The notes beneath the pieces were generated by a model that searched no databases, was not told the origin of the DNA, and saw only the letters and a list, made by a program, of their open reading frames with translations. From Azonexus sp. (GTDB taxonomy: Bacteria; Pseudomonadota; Gammaproteobacteria; Burkholderiales; Rhodocyclaceae): a stretch of 41,170 nt of DNA. The DNA lies in contig NZ_JAVBXX010000029.1 in NCBI RefSeq assembly GCF_030824335.1, positions 1 through 41,170 on the forward strand. Direction: 5' to 3'. A program made the position numbers and the translations under genes. Below, one piece after another: positions 1 to 8,104 of the stretch (within the stretch, counting starts at the first letter, position 1; the number at the start of each line of letters is the position of its first letter).

Positions 1-360
1 GGCAATCATTCCTCTAGGCCTGCCGTCACCGACAGGCTCAAGCAACCTACCCGGAAGCAGCGCGGGCCACGCCTCAGCTTCCCTATTTGGTCTTGCTCCG
101 GATGGGGTTTACCGTGCCGTCCGCCGTTACCGTGGACGCGGTGAGCTCTTACCTCGCCGTTTCACCCTTACCTGTGCGTCTTGCGACGCCATCGGCGGTC
201 TATTCTCTGTTGCACTTTCCGTTGCCTTGGGCCGCCCGACTTGCGTCTGACGACTTATAGCACCCAGCCGTTAACTGGCATCCCGCCCAATGGAGCCCGG
301 ACTTTCCTCCCGATACCGCAGTTGCCTGCAAATATCCAGCGATTGCCTGGCCGACTTTCC
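1..360 (-). ncRNA. rnpB: RNase P RNA (class A), 3' end cut by window edge
   Basis: Catalytic RNA of ribonuclease P, which matures tRNA 5' ends. Read on the minus strand, the region carries the class A landmarks in order: GAGGAAAGTCCGGGCTCC near the 5' end (about 295-315), AGAGAATAGACCGCCGATGG, CAGGTAAGGGTGAAA, GGTAAGAGCTCACCGCG, then CGGAGCAAGACCAAATAGG and GGGTAGGTTGCTTGAGCC, matching the E. coli M1 RNA core. The 5' end is put near 358-360 from the GGAAAGTCGGCCAGGCAATC start and the -10 box just upstream. The last few dozen bases that pair with the 5' end lie outside the window. It is divergent from upp. Confidence 0.95.
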
Positions 361-367
361 GGGGCGG

Positions 368-397
368 ATTATACGTGCAAGGCAAGCAATGGCTGCA
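368..397 (-). promoter_or_regulatory. rnpB promoter (-10 TATAAT)
   Basis: On the minus strand a perfect TATAAT (368-373) sits about 8 bases ahead of the predicted 5' end of RNase P RNA. No good -35 hexamer is seen at 17 bases; the best-spaced hexamer (391-396) is a poor match. The -10 is convincing by position, the -35 is not. Confidence 0.6.
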
Positions 398-510
398 TGG
401 AACTTGCGCGGCGATCCTTGGCGAAGGAAAACCGGGCAAAGGGCCCGAAGTGCGTTGAATGGACGAATCGATTAACCTTCCCCCTTTCTGCAAATGCACG
501 CGAGGTCGTC

Positions 511-1143
511 ATGCCGGTAATCGAAGTCCGCCACCCCCTGGTCAAACACAAAATCGGATTGATGCGGGAAGGCGACATCAGTACCAAGAAATTCCGCGAG
601 CTGACGGCCGAGCTGGCGCGTCTCCTGAGCTACGAGGCTTGCAGCGATTTCGAGCTGGAGCCTTGCCGGATTGCCGGCTGGTGCGGCGAGGTCGAGATCG
701 AGCAGATCAAGGGCAAGAAGGTTACCGTGGTGCCCATCCTGCGCGCCGGCATCGGCATGCTGGATGGCGTACTCGATTTGATTCCGAATGCCAAGGTCAG
801 CGTTGTCGGCATTGCCCGCAATCACGAGACGCTGGTGCCGGAGCCGTATTTCGAGCGTTTTGTCGGCCAGCTCGACGAGCGTCTGGCGATCATCATCGAT
901 CCGATGCTGGCCACCGGCGGTTCGCTGATCGCCACCATCGACATGCTCAAGCGCAAGGGTTGCCAGCAAATCAAGGCGCTGGTGCTGGTGGCGGCGCCTG
1001 AAGGCATAGCGGCGGTAAGCCGGGCGCATCCCGAGGTGCAGGTTTACACGGCGGCGATCGACAGCCACCTGAACGAACAGGGTTACATCATTCCCGGCCT
1101 CGGCGATGCCGGCGACAAAATTTTCGGGACCAAGGAAGCATGA
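511..1143 (+). CDS. upp: Uracil phosphoribosyltransferase
   Basis: Salvage enzyme making UMP from uracil and PRPP in the cytosol. The 210-residue product begins [19 protein letters not shown], the usual N-terminus, and contains the PRPP-binding stretch [13 protein letters not shown] (about residues 130-142) and a C-terminal region with GLGDAGDK, as in UPRTases (about 208 residues). The ATG at 511 is chosen over the upstream open frame because that frame runs through rnpB; CGAGGT (501-506) is a plausible ribosome site. Its TGA overlaps the uraA start by ATGA (1140-1143), so the two are translationally coupled as a uracil uptake and salvage unit. Confidence 0.97.
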   Translation: MPVIEVRHPLVKHKIGLMREGDISTKKFRELTAELARLLSYEACSDFELEPCRIAGWCGEVEIEQIKGKKVTVVPILRAGIGMLDGVLDLIPNAKVSVVGIARNHETLVPEPYFERFVGQLDERLAIIIDPMLATGGSLIATIDMLKRKGCQQIKALVLVAAPEGIAAVSRAHPEVQVYTAAIDSHLNEQGYIIPGLGDAGDKIFGTKEA

Positions 1144-2381
1144 ACGCGACACAAGACCCCGTCTGGCGCACCGCCCTGTCCGGTGCGCAAATCCTTTTCG
1201 TGGCCTTTGGCGCGACCGTGCTGGTACCGCTGCTGACCGGGCTGAATCCCAGCCTGGCCTTGCTCGGCGCTGGTGTCGGTACGCTGATCTTTCAGGTGTG
1301 TACGAAGCGTCAGGTGCCGATCTATCTCGGTTCCAGCTTTGCCTTCATCGCGCCGGTGATCTACTCGGTGCAAACCTGGGGTATGAACGCGACCTTGGGC
1401 GCACTGGCTGCAGCCAGCTTCTTCTATTACGTTGCCGCGGCGCTGGTCAAATGGCGCGGTGTCGGGCTGATCCACAAGCTGCTGCCGCCGGTCGTCATCG
1501 GCCCGGTGGTCATGGTCATCGGCCTTGGTCTGGCCCAGGTTGCCGTCAACATGGCGACCGGCAAGGCGGGCGATGCGCAGGTCGTGCCTTACGAAACAGC
1601 GATTGCCATCGCCGCCATTTCCTTGCTGGCAACGATGTTGACCGCAATCCGCGCGCGCGGGCTGCTGAAGCTGGTGCCGATCCTGATCGGTGTCGCTGTC
1701 GGCTACATCGTTTCGTTGTTCGTCGGCATCGTCGATTTCACCAAGGTCAGCGAAGCGGCGTGGATTGCCATGCCGGCCTTCGGTACGCCGGAATTCAACC
1801 TGGCGGCGATCCTGTTCATGATCCCGGTGGCGATTGCGCCGATTGTCGAACACGTTGGCGGCGTGCTGGCCATCGGCTCGGTGGCCGGCAAGGATTACAC
1901 CGAAAGCCCCGGCCTGCATCGCACGCTGCTTGGTGACGGGCTGGCGGTCAATGTCGTCGGCCTGTTCGGCGGCCCGCCGGTGACGACGTATGGCGAGGTG
2001 ACTGGCGCAGTGATGCTGACCAAGAACTACAACCCGGTGGTGATGACCTGGGCGGCCGGCTTCGCCATCGTGATGGCTTTCGTCGGCAAGTTCGGCGCGT
2101 TGCTGCAGACCATCCCGATGCCGGTGATGGGCGGCATCATGGTGCTGCTGTTCGGCTCGATCGCCGGCATCGGCCTGAAGACGCTGCTCGACGCCAAGGT
2201 GAACCTGACCAGTGCGCGCAATTTGTGCATCGTCTCGGTGACGCTGGTCACCGGCATCGGCGGTCTTGGCGTCAACATCGGCAGCTTCTCGCTGCAGGGC
2301 ATCAGCCTGTGCGGCGTGCTGGCGGTGCTGCTCAACCTGCTGCTGCCGGCCGAGTCGGTGGAGTCAGACGGGGCGCGTTGA
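1140..2381 (+). CDS. uraA: Uracil permease (NCS2 family)
   Basis: Inner-membrane uracil:proton symporter of the nucleobase-cation symporter-2 family; 413 residues, close to E. coli UraA (429). It opens with a hydrophobic first helix ([16 protein letters not shown]) and is hydrophobic throughout, as expected for 14 membrane segments. Family marks include [14 protein letters not shown] (about residues 60-73), [10 protein letters not shown] (about 239-248) and [16 protein letters not shown] (about 272-287), whose Glu residues face the substrate in UraA. It is coupled to upp by an ATGA overlap. No clear terminator follows. One copy of the 11-mer GTTGACCGCAA lies inside the gene (1637-1647). Confidence 0.95.
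   Translation: MNATQDPVWRTALSGAQILFVAFGATVLVPLLTGLNPSLALLGAGVGTLIFQVCTKRQVPIYLGSSFAFIAPVIYSVQTWGMNATLGALAAASFFYYVAAALVKWRGVGLIHKLLPPVVIGPVVMVIGLGLAQVAVNMATGKAGDAQVVPYETAIAIAAISLLATMLTAIRARGLLKLVPILIGVAVGYIVSLFVGIVDFTKVSEAAWIAMPAFGTPEFNLAAILFMIPVAIAPIVEHVGGVLAIGSVAGKDYTESPGLHRTLLGDGLAVNVVGLFGGPPVTTYGEVTGAVMLTKNYNPVVMTWAAGFAIVMAFVGKFGALLQTIPMPVMGGIMVLLFGSIAGIGLKTLLDAKVNLTSARNLCIVSVTLVTGIGGLGVNIGSFSLQGISLCGVLAVLLNLLLPAESVESDGAR
1637..1647 (+). repeat. GTTGACCGCAA copy 1
   Basis: Inside uraA; read as part of Met-Leu-Thr-Ala-Ile. Confidence 0.85.
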
Positions 2382-2534
2382 TCTGCTGCGGTCGACCGGG
2401 GTAAATCGTGAAAAATTGCCTAGTCATCCGATTTTTGCGCCCGTGAACGCTGTGCTGAAATAGCTTCCAGCCGGCGCTCACGGAACTTGCGCGCCCTCGT
2501 TCATCAACTGCCGCGGAATGTCACGCTCGATCGA

Positions 2535-2563
2535 TTGACTGCCGGGTGGGGCGGCTCGATACT
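2535..2563 (+). promoter_or_regulatory. Candidate sigma-70 promoter for the 2609 gene
   Basis: TTGACT (2535-2540), exactly 17 bases, then GATACT (2558-2563): 5/6 and 4/6 matches to the consensus with ideal spacing. A start near 2570 gives a leader of about 39 bases before ATG 2609. The rest of the 2382-2608 gap shows only a weak AAAAAT/ATTTTT inverted repeat. Confidence 0.5.
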
Positions 2564-2608
2564 TCACTGGCACCTGCTTGCAAAATCCTATTTCGAGGAA
2601 AGTCCGGC

Positions 2609-3727
2609 ATGGAAATCGACAAACTCCTGATAGCTGCCAGAAGCCTCTCCCTGTTTGAGGCATGGGCCTGGGGGTTCGTCGGAGTCATGGTCCTGCTGGC
2701 GGTCTGCGCGATCCTGTTTTTGGAACGGCGCCATTTCGGCCGCCAGGGCAAGGCCGGTAGCTGGTTGTCGATGCGGCTGCTGGCGCTCTTCCTGCTGCTG
2801 CCGCTGACGGTCGGCGTGGTCACCATCCCGGCCCGGGCGATTTCCGGCATGGAGGCACTGGCAGTTTTTTATGCCGCTTTGTTCATTCTTGGGCCGCTCG
2901 TCTGGTTTGCCGGACATATGCTCGCCGGCCGCCTGCTCCGGCCGGCCTTCAGCAAGGGAGAAAGCCTGTTCATGGGCGCCAGCGGCTTGCTCATCCTGCT
3001 GCTGCCCGCCATGGCGATGACACTGGCCCAGGGACCGATTTTCCATCTCCAGCACAGCGTAACGGACCTCGCCTTCAAGGGAACACCGGCAGCGCCGCTA
3101 CCGTATTCCGTCGGGCCCGTCCGGCGCTTCGAGTTACCGGGTGTAGGACCGGTTTTTGCCCAGTCGCTGCTGGCGCCCACCGGTTTCGTGCTCGAGCGGA
3201 TCGACCGCAAGTTCGGTGATGCCTGGCATGACACCCGAAATACCATGCGCACCATTTACTGCCGTGACGGACAGAATCTGCATTTCTTCTGGTCGACGGG
3301 CGAACTGCTGCCGGAGTTACGTTTTTACTGGCGCCAACCCGAGGGCCGTGTTCACGCCGATTTTGTCCCGGTGACCGAGTCAGCCGATTCGACGTTGGCA
3401 CGCGAATTCCGCATCGCCTTTCGTGCCGATGGGATCGATCCGCCCGTGCCTATCCCTCGGACGCGCACGGCGATGGGCTATTTTGTGGGTCAGGAGCAGC
3501 TTGTTTACGCTGCATCGAGCGCTTTACAGCCGGGCGAAAGTTTCGACAACGACTGCGTCATGACCGGCTACAAACGTCTCGCCTGGGAAAGTGAAGGACC
3601 GCCGCAGGCCGTTGCCCTGCTGTTCCAGCCTGACGTCAAGGCGCCGGTATTGCGGATCGAGATCAAGCGCCCGCATGCCGAAGACAAGCACATCCAAGTG
3701 GCGCCGAGCGAGCCCACGAAGCGCTAA
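2609..3727 (+). CDS. Membrane protein of unknown function (four N-terminal helices)
   Basis: I do not recognise this 372-residue protein. The N-terminal third has four likely membrane helices (about residues 20-38, 56-74, 83-105, 118-138). The remaining ~230 residues are soluble-looking, with many Arg, Pro and aromatic residues and no motif I can name; their orientation is probably periplasmic, but this is inference. ATG 2609 is preferred to the in-frame ATG at 2546 because CGAGGAAAG lies just upstream of it and a good promoter ends at 2563, inside the longer version. It is monocistronic and convergent with dinB (34 bases between stops). Confidence 0.75.
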   Translation: MEIDKLLIAARSLSLFEAWAWGFVGVMVLLAVCAILFLERRHFGRQGKAGSWLSMRLLALFLLLPLTVGVVTIPARAISGMEALAVFYAALFILGPLVWFAGHMLAGRLLRPAFSKGESLFMGASGLLILLLPAMAMTLAQGPIFHLQHSVTDLAFKGTPAAPLPYSVGPVRRFELPGVGPVFAQSLLAPTGFVLERIDRKFGDAWHDTRNTMRTIYCRDGQNLHFFWSTGELLPELRFYWRQPEGRVHADFVPVTESADSTLAREFRIAFRADGIDPPVPIPRTRTAMGYFVGQEQLVYAASSALQPGESFDNDCVMTGYKRLAWESEGPPQAVALLFQPDVKAPVLRIEIKRPHAEDKHIQVAPSEPTKR

Positions 3728-3761
3728 TTCACGACAGGAAGACGGGGTGACCCTTCAGGCA

Positions 3762-4910
3762 TCAGAACGCGAACGCTGCCTGGCTGTGAGTTTGCGCCGT
3801 CTCTCGCACGCCAAGCGGAGACAAGCCGCTGGCCCGGACGCCGAGCAATCTGATGCGCTGCTCCAGCGGCACGCGCTTCAGGCATTCGCCCGCCGCCTTG
3901 CGGATGTCACGCCCGTCAAACACTTCGCTCGGCAAGGTCAGATCGCGGGTGACCACGTGGAAATCGGTGTAGCGCAGTTTCACGCCGATGGTTTTGGCGG
4001 CGTAGCCCTTGCGTTGCAAATCCTCGGCAACGCGCATGCAGATCGACGTGAATATTTCCGACAACTCGGCGCGGTCCCGCCGGGCGTCCAGATCCCGTTC
4101 AAACGTGCTTTCCCGACTGATCGACTTGGGATCGCGCTCAATGACCAGTTCCCGATCATCGATGCCATGCGCGACCTGGTGCAACCAGACGCCGGTGCTG
4201 CGTCCGAAGTGCCCGACCAGCATGTCGACGGGCACGGCGGCCAGTTCACCGATGCTGTGGATACCCAAAGCCTGCAGCTTCTCCGTCGCCTTGGGGCCGA
4301 TGCCATTGATTTTCTTGGCGGCGAGCGGCCAGATCCGGGTTTCGACATCGGCCATCTGCAGAATGGTGATGCCATCCGGCTTTTGCAGATCGGAGCTGAT
4401 CTTGGCGAGCAGTTTGTTCGGCGTGATGCCGATTGAGCAGGTCAGCCCGGTGGCGTCGAACACGGCCTGCTTGATGCGTTGCGCCAGCGGCAGGGAATCC
4501 TCGGCGAGATCAGTCAGGTCGATGTAAATCTCGTCGATGCCGCGATCTTCGATTTTTGGCGCGATCTGCGCGACGGCGGCCTTGAAACGGCGGGAATAAT
4601 CCCGGTAAGCGTCGAAGTTTGCCGGCAGCAATATCGCATCCGGTGCCAGCCGGGCCGATTTCATCAATCCCATGCCGGAAAATACGCCCAGCGCACGCGC
4701 TTCGTAGGTCGAGGTCGTAATCACGCCGCGCCCGACGTAGTCGCGCAAACGGGCGTAGCGCCAGGTGCCATCGGCCTGCTGCACCGGCGCGTGAATGTTT
4801 CGCCCGCCGACCACGACGGGCTGGCCGCGCAATTCCGAATAATGCAGCAGTTCGACGGAGGCAAAGAAGGCATCCATGTCGAGGTGGGCAATGCGGCGAA
4901 CAGGGGTCAT
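3762..4910 (-). CDS. dinB: DNA polymerase IV (Y-family)
   Basis: Error-prone translesion polymerase of 382 residues. Seen: HLDMDAFFASVE near the N-terminus (first metal-binding Asp and the FF-A steric patch), RGIDEIYIDLTDL (catalytic Asp-Glu pair), SIGITPNKLLAKISSDLQKP, and the helix-hairpin-helix region KINGIGPKATEKLQALGI. Compared with E. coli DinB there is an insertion of about 25 residues after VVVGG (HAPVQQADGTWRYARL and following), which I recall from betaproteobacterial relatives. The C-terminus lacks an obvious clamp-binding QLVLGL-type tail, ending QAAFAF, which may serve as a weak clamp motif. A one-mismatch LexA-like box lies about 165 bases upstream (5075-5090). Confidence 0.95.
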   Translation of the reverse strand: MTPVRRIAHLDMDAFFASVELLHYSELRGQPVVVGGRNIHAPVQQADGTWRYARLRDYVGRGVITTSTYEARALGVFSGMGLMKSARLAPDAILLPANFDAYRDYSRRFKAAVAQIAPKIEDRGIDEIYIDLTDLAEDSLPLAQRIKQAVFDATGLTCSIGITPNKLLAKISSDLQKPDGITILQMADVETRIWPLAAKKINGIGPKATEKLQALGIHSIGELAAVPVDMLVGHFGRSTGVWLHQVAHGIDDRELVIERDPKSISRESTFERDLDARRDRAELSEIFTSICMRVAEDLQRKGYAAKTIGVKLRYTDFHVVTRDLTLPSEVFDGRDIRKAAGECLKRVPLEQRIRLLGVRASGLSPLGVRETAQTHSQAAFAF

Positions 4911-4934
4911 GTTGAAGAAATTGAATAGGCTCTT

Positions 4935-4957
4935 TTATCCCCGGAATCTGGGGATAA
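4935..4957. other. Short inverted repeat TTATCCCC/GGGGATAA
   Basis: An 8-bp stem (4935-4942 with 4950-4957) around a 7-base loop, 25-47 bases upstream of the dinB start. No T-run follows on either strand, so it is not a standard terminator. It may be an operator or a structure in the dinB leader; no function can be assigned. Confidence 0.4.
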
Positions 4958-5074
4958 GTATGTGGGTAGTCCGTTGGCGCATGCGCCAGACAACTGTTTG
5001 AAAAGGCTTTTCCGGCAACGCTCAATTTTCGGGCAGGGCTGGAATGGTTGAAGATAAGGCACCACCCGCAGCAA

Positions 5075-5090
5075 CTGATGATATGTACAG
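5075..5090. promoter_or_regulatory. Possible LexA box (one mismatch)
   Basis: CTGA-N8-ACAG differs by one base from the CTGT-N8-ACAG SOS box used in many beta- and gammaproteobacteria, and it is followed by an A/T-rich stretch (TATATTTTTA). It sits between divergent dinB and the radical SAM gene, so it could control either. A single half-site mismatch makes chance plausible. Confidence 0.3.
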
Positions 5091-5173
5091 TATATTTTTA
5101 CTCGGCGGCCAACACCAGATTTTTCCTTCTGGCCCGGTAAACTCCGGCTTTCATCAAACTGCCCCCCCGCCCA

Positions 5174-6781
5174 GTGACCGCACCAAGCGCCCCATCCCGC
5201 ATCATTCTCTGCACGCTCAACGCCAAGTACATCCATGCCTCGCTGGGTTTGCGCTACCTGCTGGCCAATATGGGCGAACTGAAGGAACGCACCGTATTGC
5301 GCGAGTTCACCATCGCCCGGCCGGCGCAGGAAATCGTCGCTGCGCTGCTGCACGAACTGCCAGAGGAAGCCGATGGACCATCGATCATCGGCTTCGGGGT
5401 TTACATCTGGAATGTGCAGCAAACCCTGGCGGTGATTCAGCGCATCAAAGCCGAACGGCCAAGCGTGAAAATCATTCTCGGCGGGCCGGAAGTCAGTTAC
5501 GAGACCGACGAACAGGAAATTGTCCGGCTGGCCGACCATGTGATTACCGGCTGGGGCGATATCAGCTTCGCCAAACTATGCCGCGCCTTGCTGGCCGGGC
5601 CGCGCCCGTTGAGCAAGGTGATTGCCGGCGAACAGCCGTCACTTGATGCAATCGAACTGCCTTATCGGGAATATTCGGCCGACGATCTGGCGCATCGCCT
5701 GCTTTATGTCGAAGCGTCGCGCGGCTGCCCGTTCAAATGCGAGTTTTGCCTGAGCGCGCTGGATAAAACAGCCTGGGCTTTCGATCTCGAGCGCTTTCTC
5801 GGTGAACTGGCCGGTTTGCATGAACGGGGGGCACGCCACTTCAAGTTCGTTGATCGCACCTTCAATCTCAAGGTCGATACCTCGCTGCGTATCCTGCAGT
5901 TTTTTCTGGATCGCCTGCACGCGCCGGGCGGCGCGCTATTCCTGCATTTCGAACTGGTGCCCGATCATTTGCCCGATGCGCTCAAGGCGATGATCGCCCG
6001 CTTCCCGCCCGGCGTGCTGCAATTCGAAGTCGGTATCCAGAGCTTCAACGTCGACGTCCAGCAGCGCATTTCGCGGCGCCAGGACAATGCGCGGAGCGAG
6101 GAAAACCTGCGCTGGTTACTGCAGGAATCGCAGGCCCATTTGCACACCGACCTGATTTTCGGCCTGCCCGGCGAAACGCTGGAGAGTTTTGCCGCCGGCT
6201 TCGACCGCCTGCATGCGCTGCAACCCCACGAAATTCAGCTCGGTATCCTGAAGCGCCTGCGCGGCACGCCCATCATTCGCCACAGTGCGGATTACGCGCT
6301 GGTTTTTGACCCGAACCCGCCGTATCAGATTCTCTCGACCGGCTGCATCAGCGCGACGGAAGTCGAGGCATTCAGCCGCTTTGCCCGCTACTGGGACCTG
6401 CTGGCCAATACCGGCCGTTTCCAGCTCAGCCTGCCGCACCTGCTGCAAACCCGGGCCTCGCCGTTCCAGGCATTCTGGAATTTCAGCCAGTGGTTGTGGC
6501 AAGAACATCGGGAAACCCGTGGCAAAACCAGCGGACTCAGCCCGGAAATTCTGACCGATGCGCTGTTCACCTATCTCGTTGACCAGCAAGGCCAGCCGAT
6601 GGAAGCCGTCCGGCAAGCGCTGTTAAGCGATTACGTGGCCAGTGGCGCGCGCAGCAATCCGCAATCGCTGGCCGGTTTTCTGCCGCCACGCCCGGCGCCG
6701 GTACGCCGTACCCGCTCGCTGGCGCAACGCCAGGAGCAACATCTGGCCGGCGAAGGCAGCCTGCCCGGCAGTGATCAATAA
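5174..6781 (+). CDS. B12-binding-domain radical SAM protein (DUF4080 type)
   Basis: A 535-residue radical S-adenosylmethionine enzyme. Residues about 10-150 resemble a cobalamin-binding Rossmann domain (IIGFGVYIWN, IILGGPEVSYE). Next comes the radical SAM core with the 4Fe-4S motif CPFKCEFC (about residues 187-194), after LLYVEASRG, and DLIFGLPGET (about 325-334). The final ~170 residues match the DUF4080 extension often found on this group. The substrate is unknown. GTG 5174 is the only sensible start before the conserved RIILCTLNAKYIHASLGLRY stretch. It converges with the methyltransferase gene, the two ends overlapping by 7 bases. Confidence 0.88.
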   Translation: MTAPSAPSRIILCTLNAKYIHASLGLRYLLANMGELKERTVLREFTIARPAQEIVAALLHELPEEADGPSIIGFGVYIWNVQQTLAVIQRIKAERPSVKIILGGPEVSYETDEQEIVRLADHVITGWGDISFAKLCRALLAGPRPLSKVIAGEQPSLDAIELPYREYSADDLAHRLLYVEASRGCPFKCEFCLSALDKTAWAFDLERFLGELAGLHERGARHFKFVDRTFNLKVDTSLRILQFFLDRLHAPGGALFLHFELVPDHLPDALKAMIARFPPGVLQFEVGIQSFNVDVQQRISRRQDNARSEENLRWLLQESQAHLHTDLIFGLPGETLESFAAGFDRLHALQPHEIQLGILKRLRGTPIIRHSADYALVFDPNPPYQILSTGCISATEVEAFSRFARYWDLLANTGRFQLSLPHLLQTRASPFQAFWNFSQWLWQEHRETRGKTSGLSPEILTDALFTYLVDQQGQPMEAVRQALLSDYVASGARSNPQSLAGFLPPRPAPVRRTRSLAQRQEQHLAGEGSLPGSDQ

Positions 6782-7440
6782 GGCAGCAGGCGGTACAGGC
6801 GTAATTCGATGCATTGCGGTTCGTTGCCGTCGGCTTCACGCCGGGTTTCCAGGCGACGTTCGGAATGCGCCAGATCGATGGCGAAGCGGGCACTGTACAA
6901 CTGGGTGATTTCGCTGGAAATCTCGGGGAAACGGTCGTCGGTTTCGCCCTCTTCCGGGTCTTCTGCGGTCAACAGGAAAACCGGGCAATTTTCCGGCGTC
7001 AGCTGGCGCAGGTGTTCGACATAGCCAACCCGTGCGCTTTCCGGCAAGGCGGTCAACGCAGCCCGGTCGTAGACGGCGGCAATCGGACCGAGATGTTCCG
7101 GCGTCAGCGCGAAAAAATCGCCGCAGTAGATGCGGATCGCGCCGTGCTGCCACAGGGTCAGCGGTCCAAGCGTCGTCTGCGTCGGCGTCAGGCCCTGCTG
7201 GTGAAAAAAATCACGCACGGCAAGCGGGCTCAGTTCGCAACCGATTACCTGGTGTCCCTGTTCGGCCAGCCAGACCAGATCGAGACTACGCCCGCACAGC
7301 GGCACGAAAACCGCCCCGCCTGGCGGCAAACCAAGACTGGACCAGTAATGGGCAAGCAGCGGATTGACTTCCGCTTGGTGGAAAGCCATCCGGCCATCAC
7401 GCCAGGATTGCTGCCAGAGTTCGTTATCGGGGCTGCTCAT
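6775..7440 (-). CDS. tpm: Thiopurine S-methyltransferase
   Basis: SAM-dependent methyltransferase of the bacterial TPMT family (221 residues; family about 218), which in bacteria is linked to detoxifying selenium and tellurium oxyanions and thiopurines. The N-terminus WQQSWRDGRMAFHQAEVNPL is the family signature. Then come VPLCGRSLDLVWLAEQGHQV (SAM-binding loop), GCELSPLAV and YDRAALTALP. The ATG at 7440 is chosen because it precedes the signature by seven residues; the longer frame reaches back into the Lrp gene and has no family similarity. It is separated from the Lrp gene by 61 bases on the same strand. Confidence 0.9.
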   Translation of the reverse strand: MSSPDNELWQQSWRDGRMAFHQAEVNPLLAHYWSSLGLPPGGAVFVPLCGRSLDLVWLAEQGHQVIGCELSPLAVRDFFHQQGLTPTQTTLGPLTLWQHGAIRIYCGDFFALTPEHLGPIAAVYDRAALTALPESARVGYVEHLRQLTPENCPVFLLTAEDPEEGETDDRFPEISSEITQLYSARFAIDLAHSERRLETRREADGNEPQCIELRLYRLLPY

Positions 7441-7501
7441 GGCGGGTCCGTTGGCGAAAGACCCTGAGCCTAACATCGTTTCCCCGGCTGCCCCGGCAAA
7501 T

Positions 7502-7972
7502 TCAGGCGAGGTCGAGCGGCAGCGCGGTGCGGTCGACCACCTTGCGCAGCACAAAACTGGTGTGCACGCCGGTGACCCCCTGGATGCGGGTGATCTTGTT
7601 GAGCAGCAGGTCCTGATAGGCATCCATGTCGCGAACGACGACCTTGAGCTGATAGTCCGACTGCTGGCCGGTGATCAGCAGGCATTCCAGCACTTCCGGG
7701 ATGTCCGAGATCGTCGCTTCGAGGTTGGCGAAACGCTCCGGCGTGTGCTGGTCCATCGAGATGCCGATCAGTGCCATCAAGCTCAAACCGAGTTTCTTTG
7801 CATCGAGCAGCGCCCGATAGCCGGCAATCAGCCCGGCCTCCTCAAGCGTGCGTACCCGGCGCAGGCAGGGCGATGGCGACAGGCCGATGCGGTCGGCCAG
7901 ATCCTGGTTGCTGATCCGCCCATCCTGTTGCAGCAGAGCGAGAATTTGCCGGTCATAGCGATCAATACTCAT
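7502..7972 (-). CDS. Lrp/AsnC-family transcriptional regulator
   Basis: A 156-residue regulator with an N-terminal winged helix-turn-helix (DRQILALLQQDGRISNQDLA then LSPSPCLRRVRTLEEAG, residues about 6-45) and a C-terminal RAM/AsnC ligand-binding domain (ALIGISMDQH, VLECLLITGQQSDYQLKVVV). Such proteins sense amino acids. It is divergent from leuA across 132 A/T-rich bases, which suggests it controls leucine synthesis and itself; that is inference. Start choice is uncertain: ATG 7972 gives MSIDRYDRQ, while in-frame ATGs at 7984 and 7987 add 4-5 residues. None has a strong ribosome site. Confidence 0.92.
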   Translation of the reverse strand: MSIDRYDRQILALLQQDGRISNQDLADRIGLSPSPCLRRVRTLEEAGLIAGYRALLDAKKLGLSLMALIGISMDQHTPERFANLEATISDIPEVLECLLITGQQSDYQLKVVVRDMDAYQDLLLNKITRIQGVTGVHTSFVLRKVVDRTALPLDLA

Positions 7973-8104
7973 TGAATTGCTCATCATTTTATATTTACGC
8001 AATATTCTGCCAATTGGATCGCAAATCATGCCATAAAACGCAAGCACCTGCCGCGAGGTTTTCCGTAACATTTGCCCATCGCAAAAAATTCTCGGAGCTA
8101 AATC
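7973..8104. promoter_or_regulatory. Divergent control region lrp-like / leuA
   Basis: 132 bases that are clearly A/T-richer than the flanking genes, with TTATATTTACGCAATATTC on the side near the regulator, the kind of A/T-rich dyad Lrp proteins bind. Exact -35/-10 pairs could not be fixed. No leader peptide rich in Leu codons and no T-box were found before leuA. Confidence 0.45.

Noticed and set aside
181..510. In-frame extension of upp across the first 500 bases
   Set aside because: It reads antisense through the RNase P RNA gene; the conserved UPRTase N-terminus starts at 511.
1083..1919. Long open frames opposite uraA, leuA, uvrA, purC, prlC and the AddA-like gene
   Set aside because: They are frame shadows in GC-rich coding DNA: repetitive Arg/His/Gln/Asp composition, no recognisable domain, and a well-supported gene on the other strand.
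7973..8104. T-box or leader-peptide attenuator before leuA
   Set aside because: No short ORF rich in Leu codons, no T-box consensus and no terminator hairpin in the 132-bp gap.
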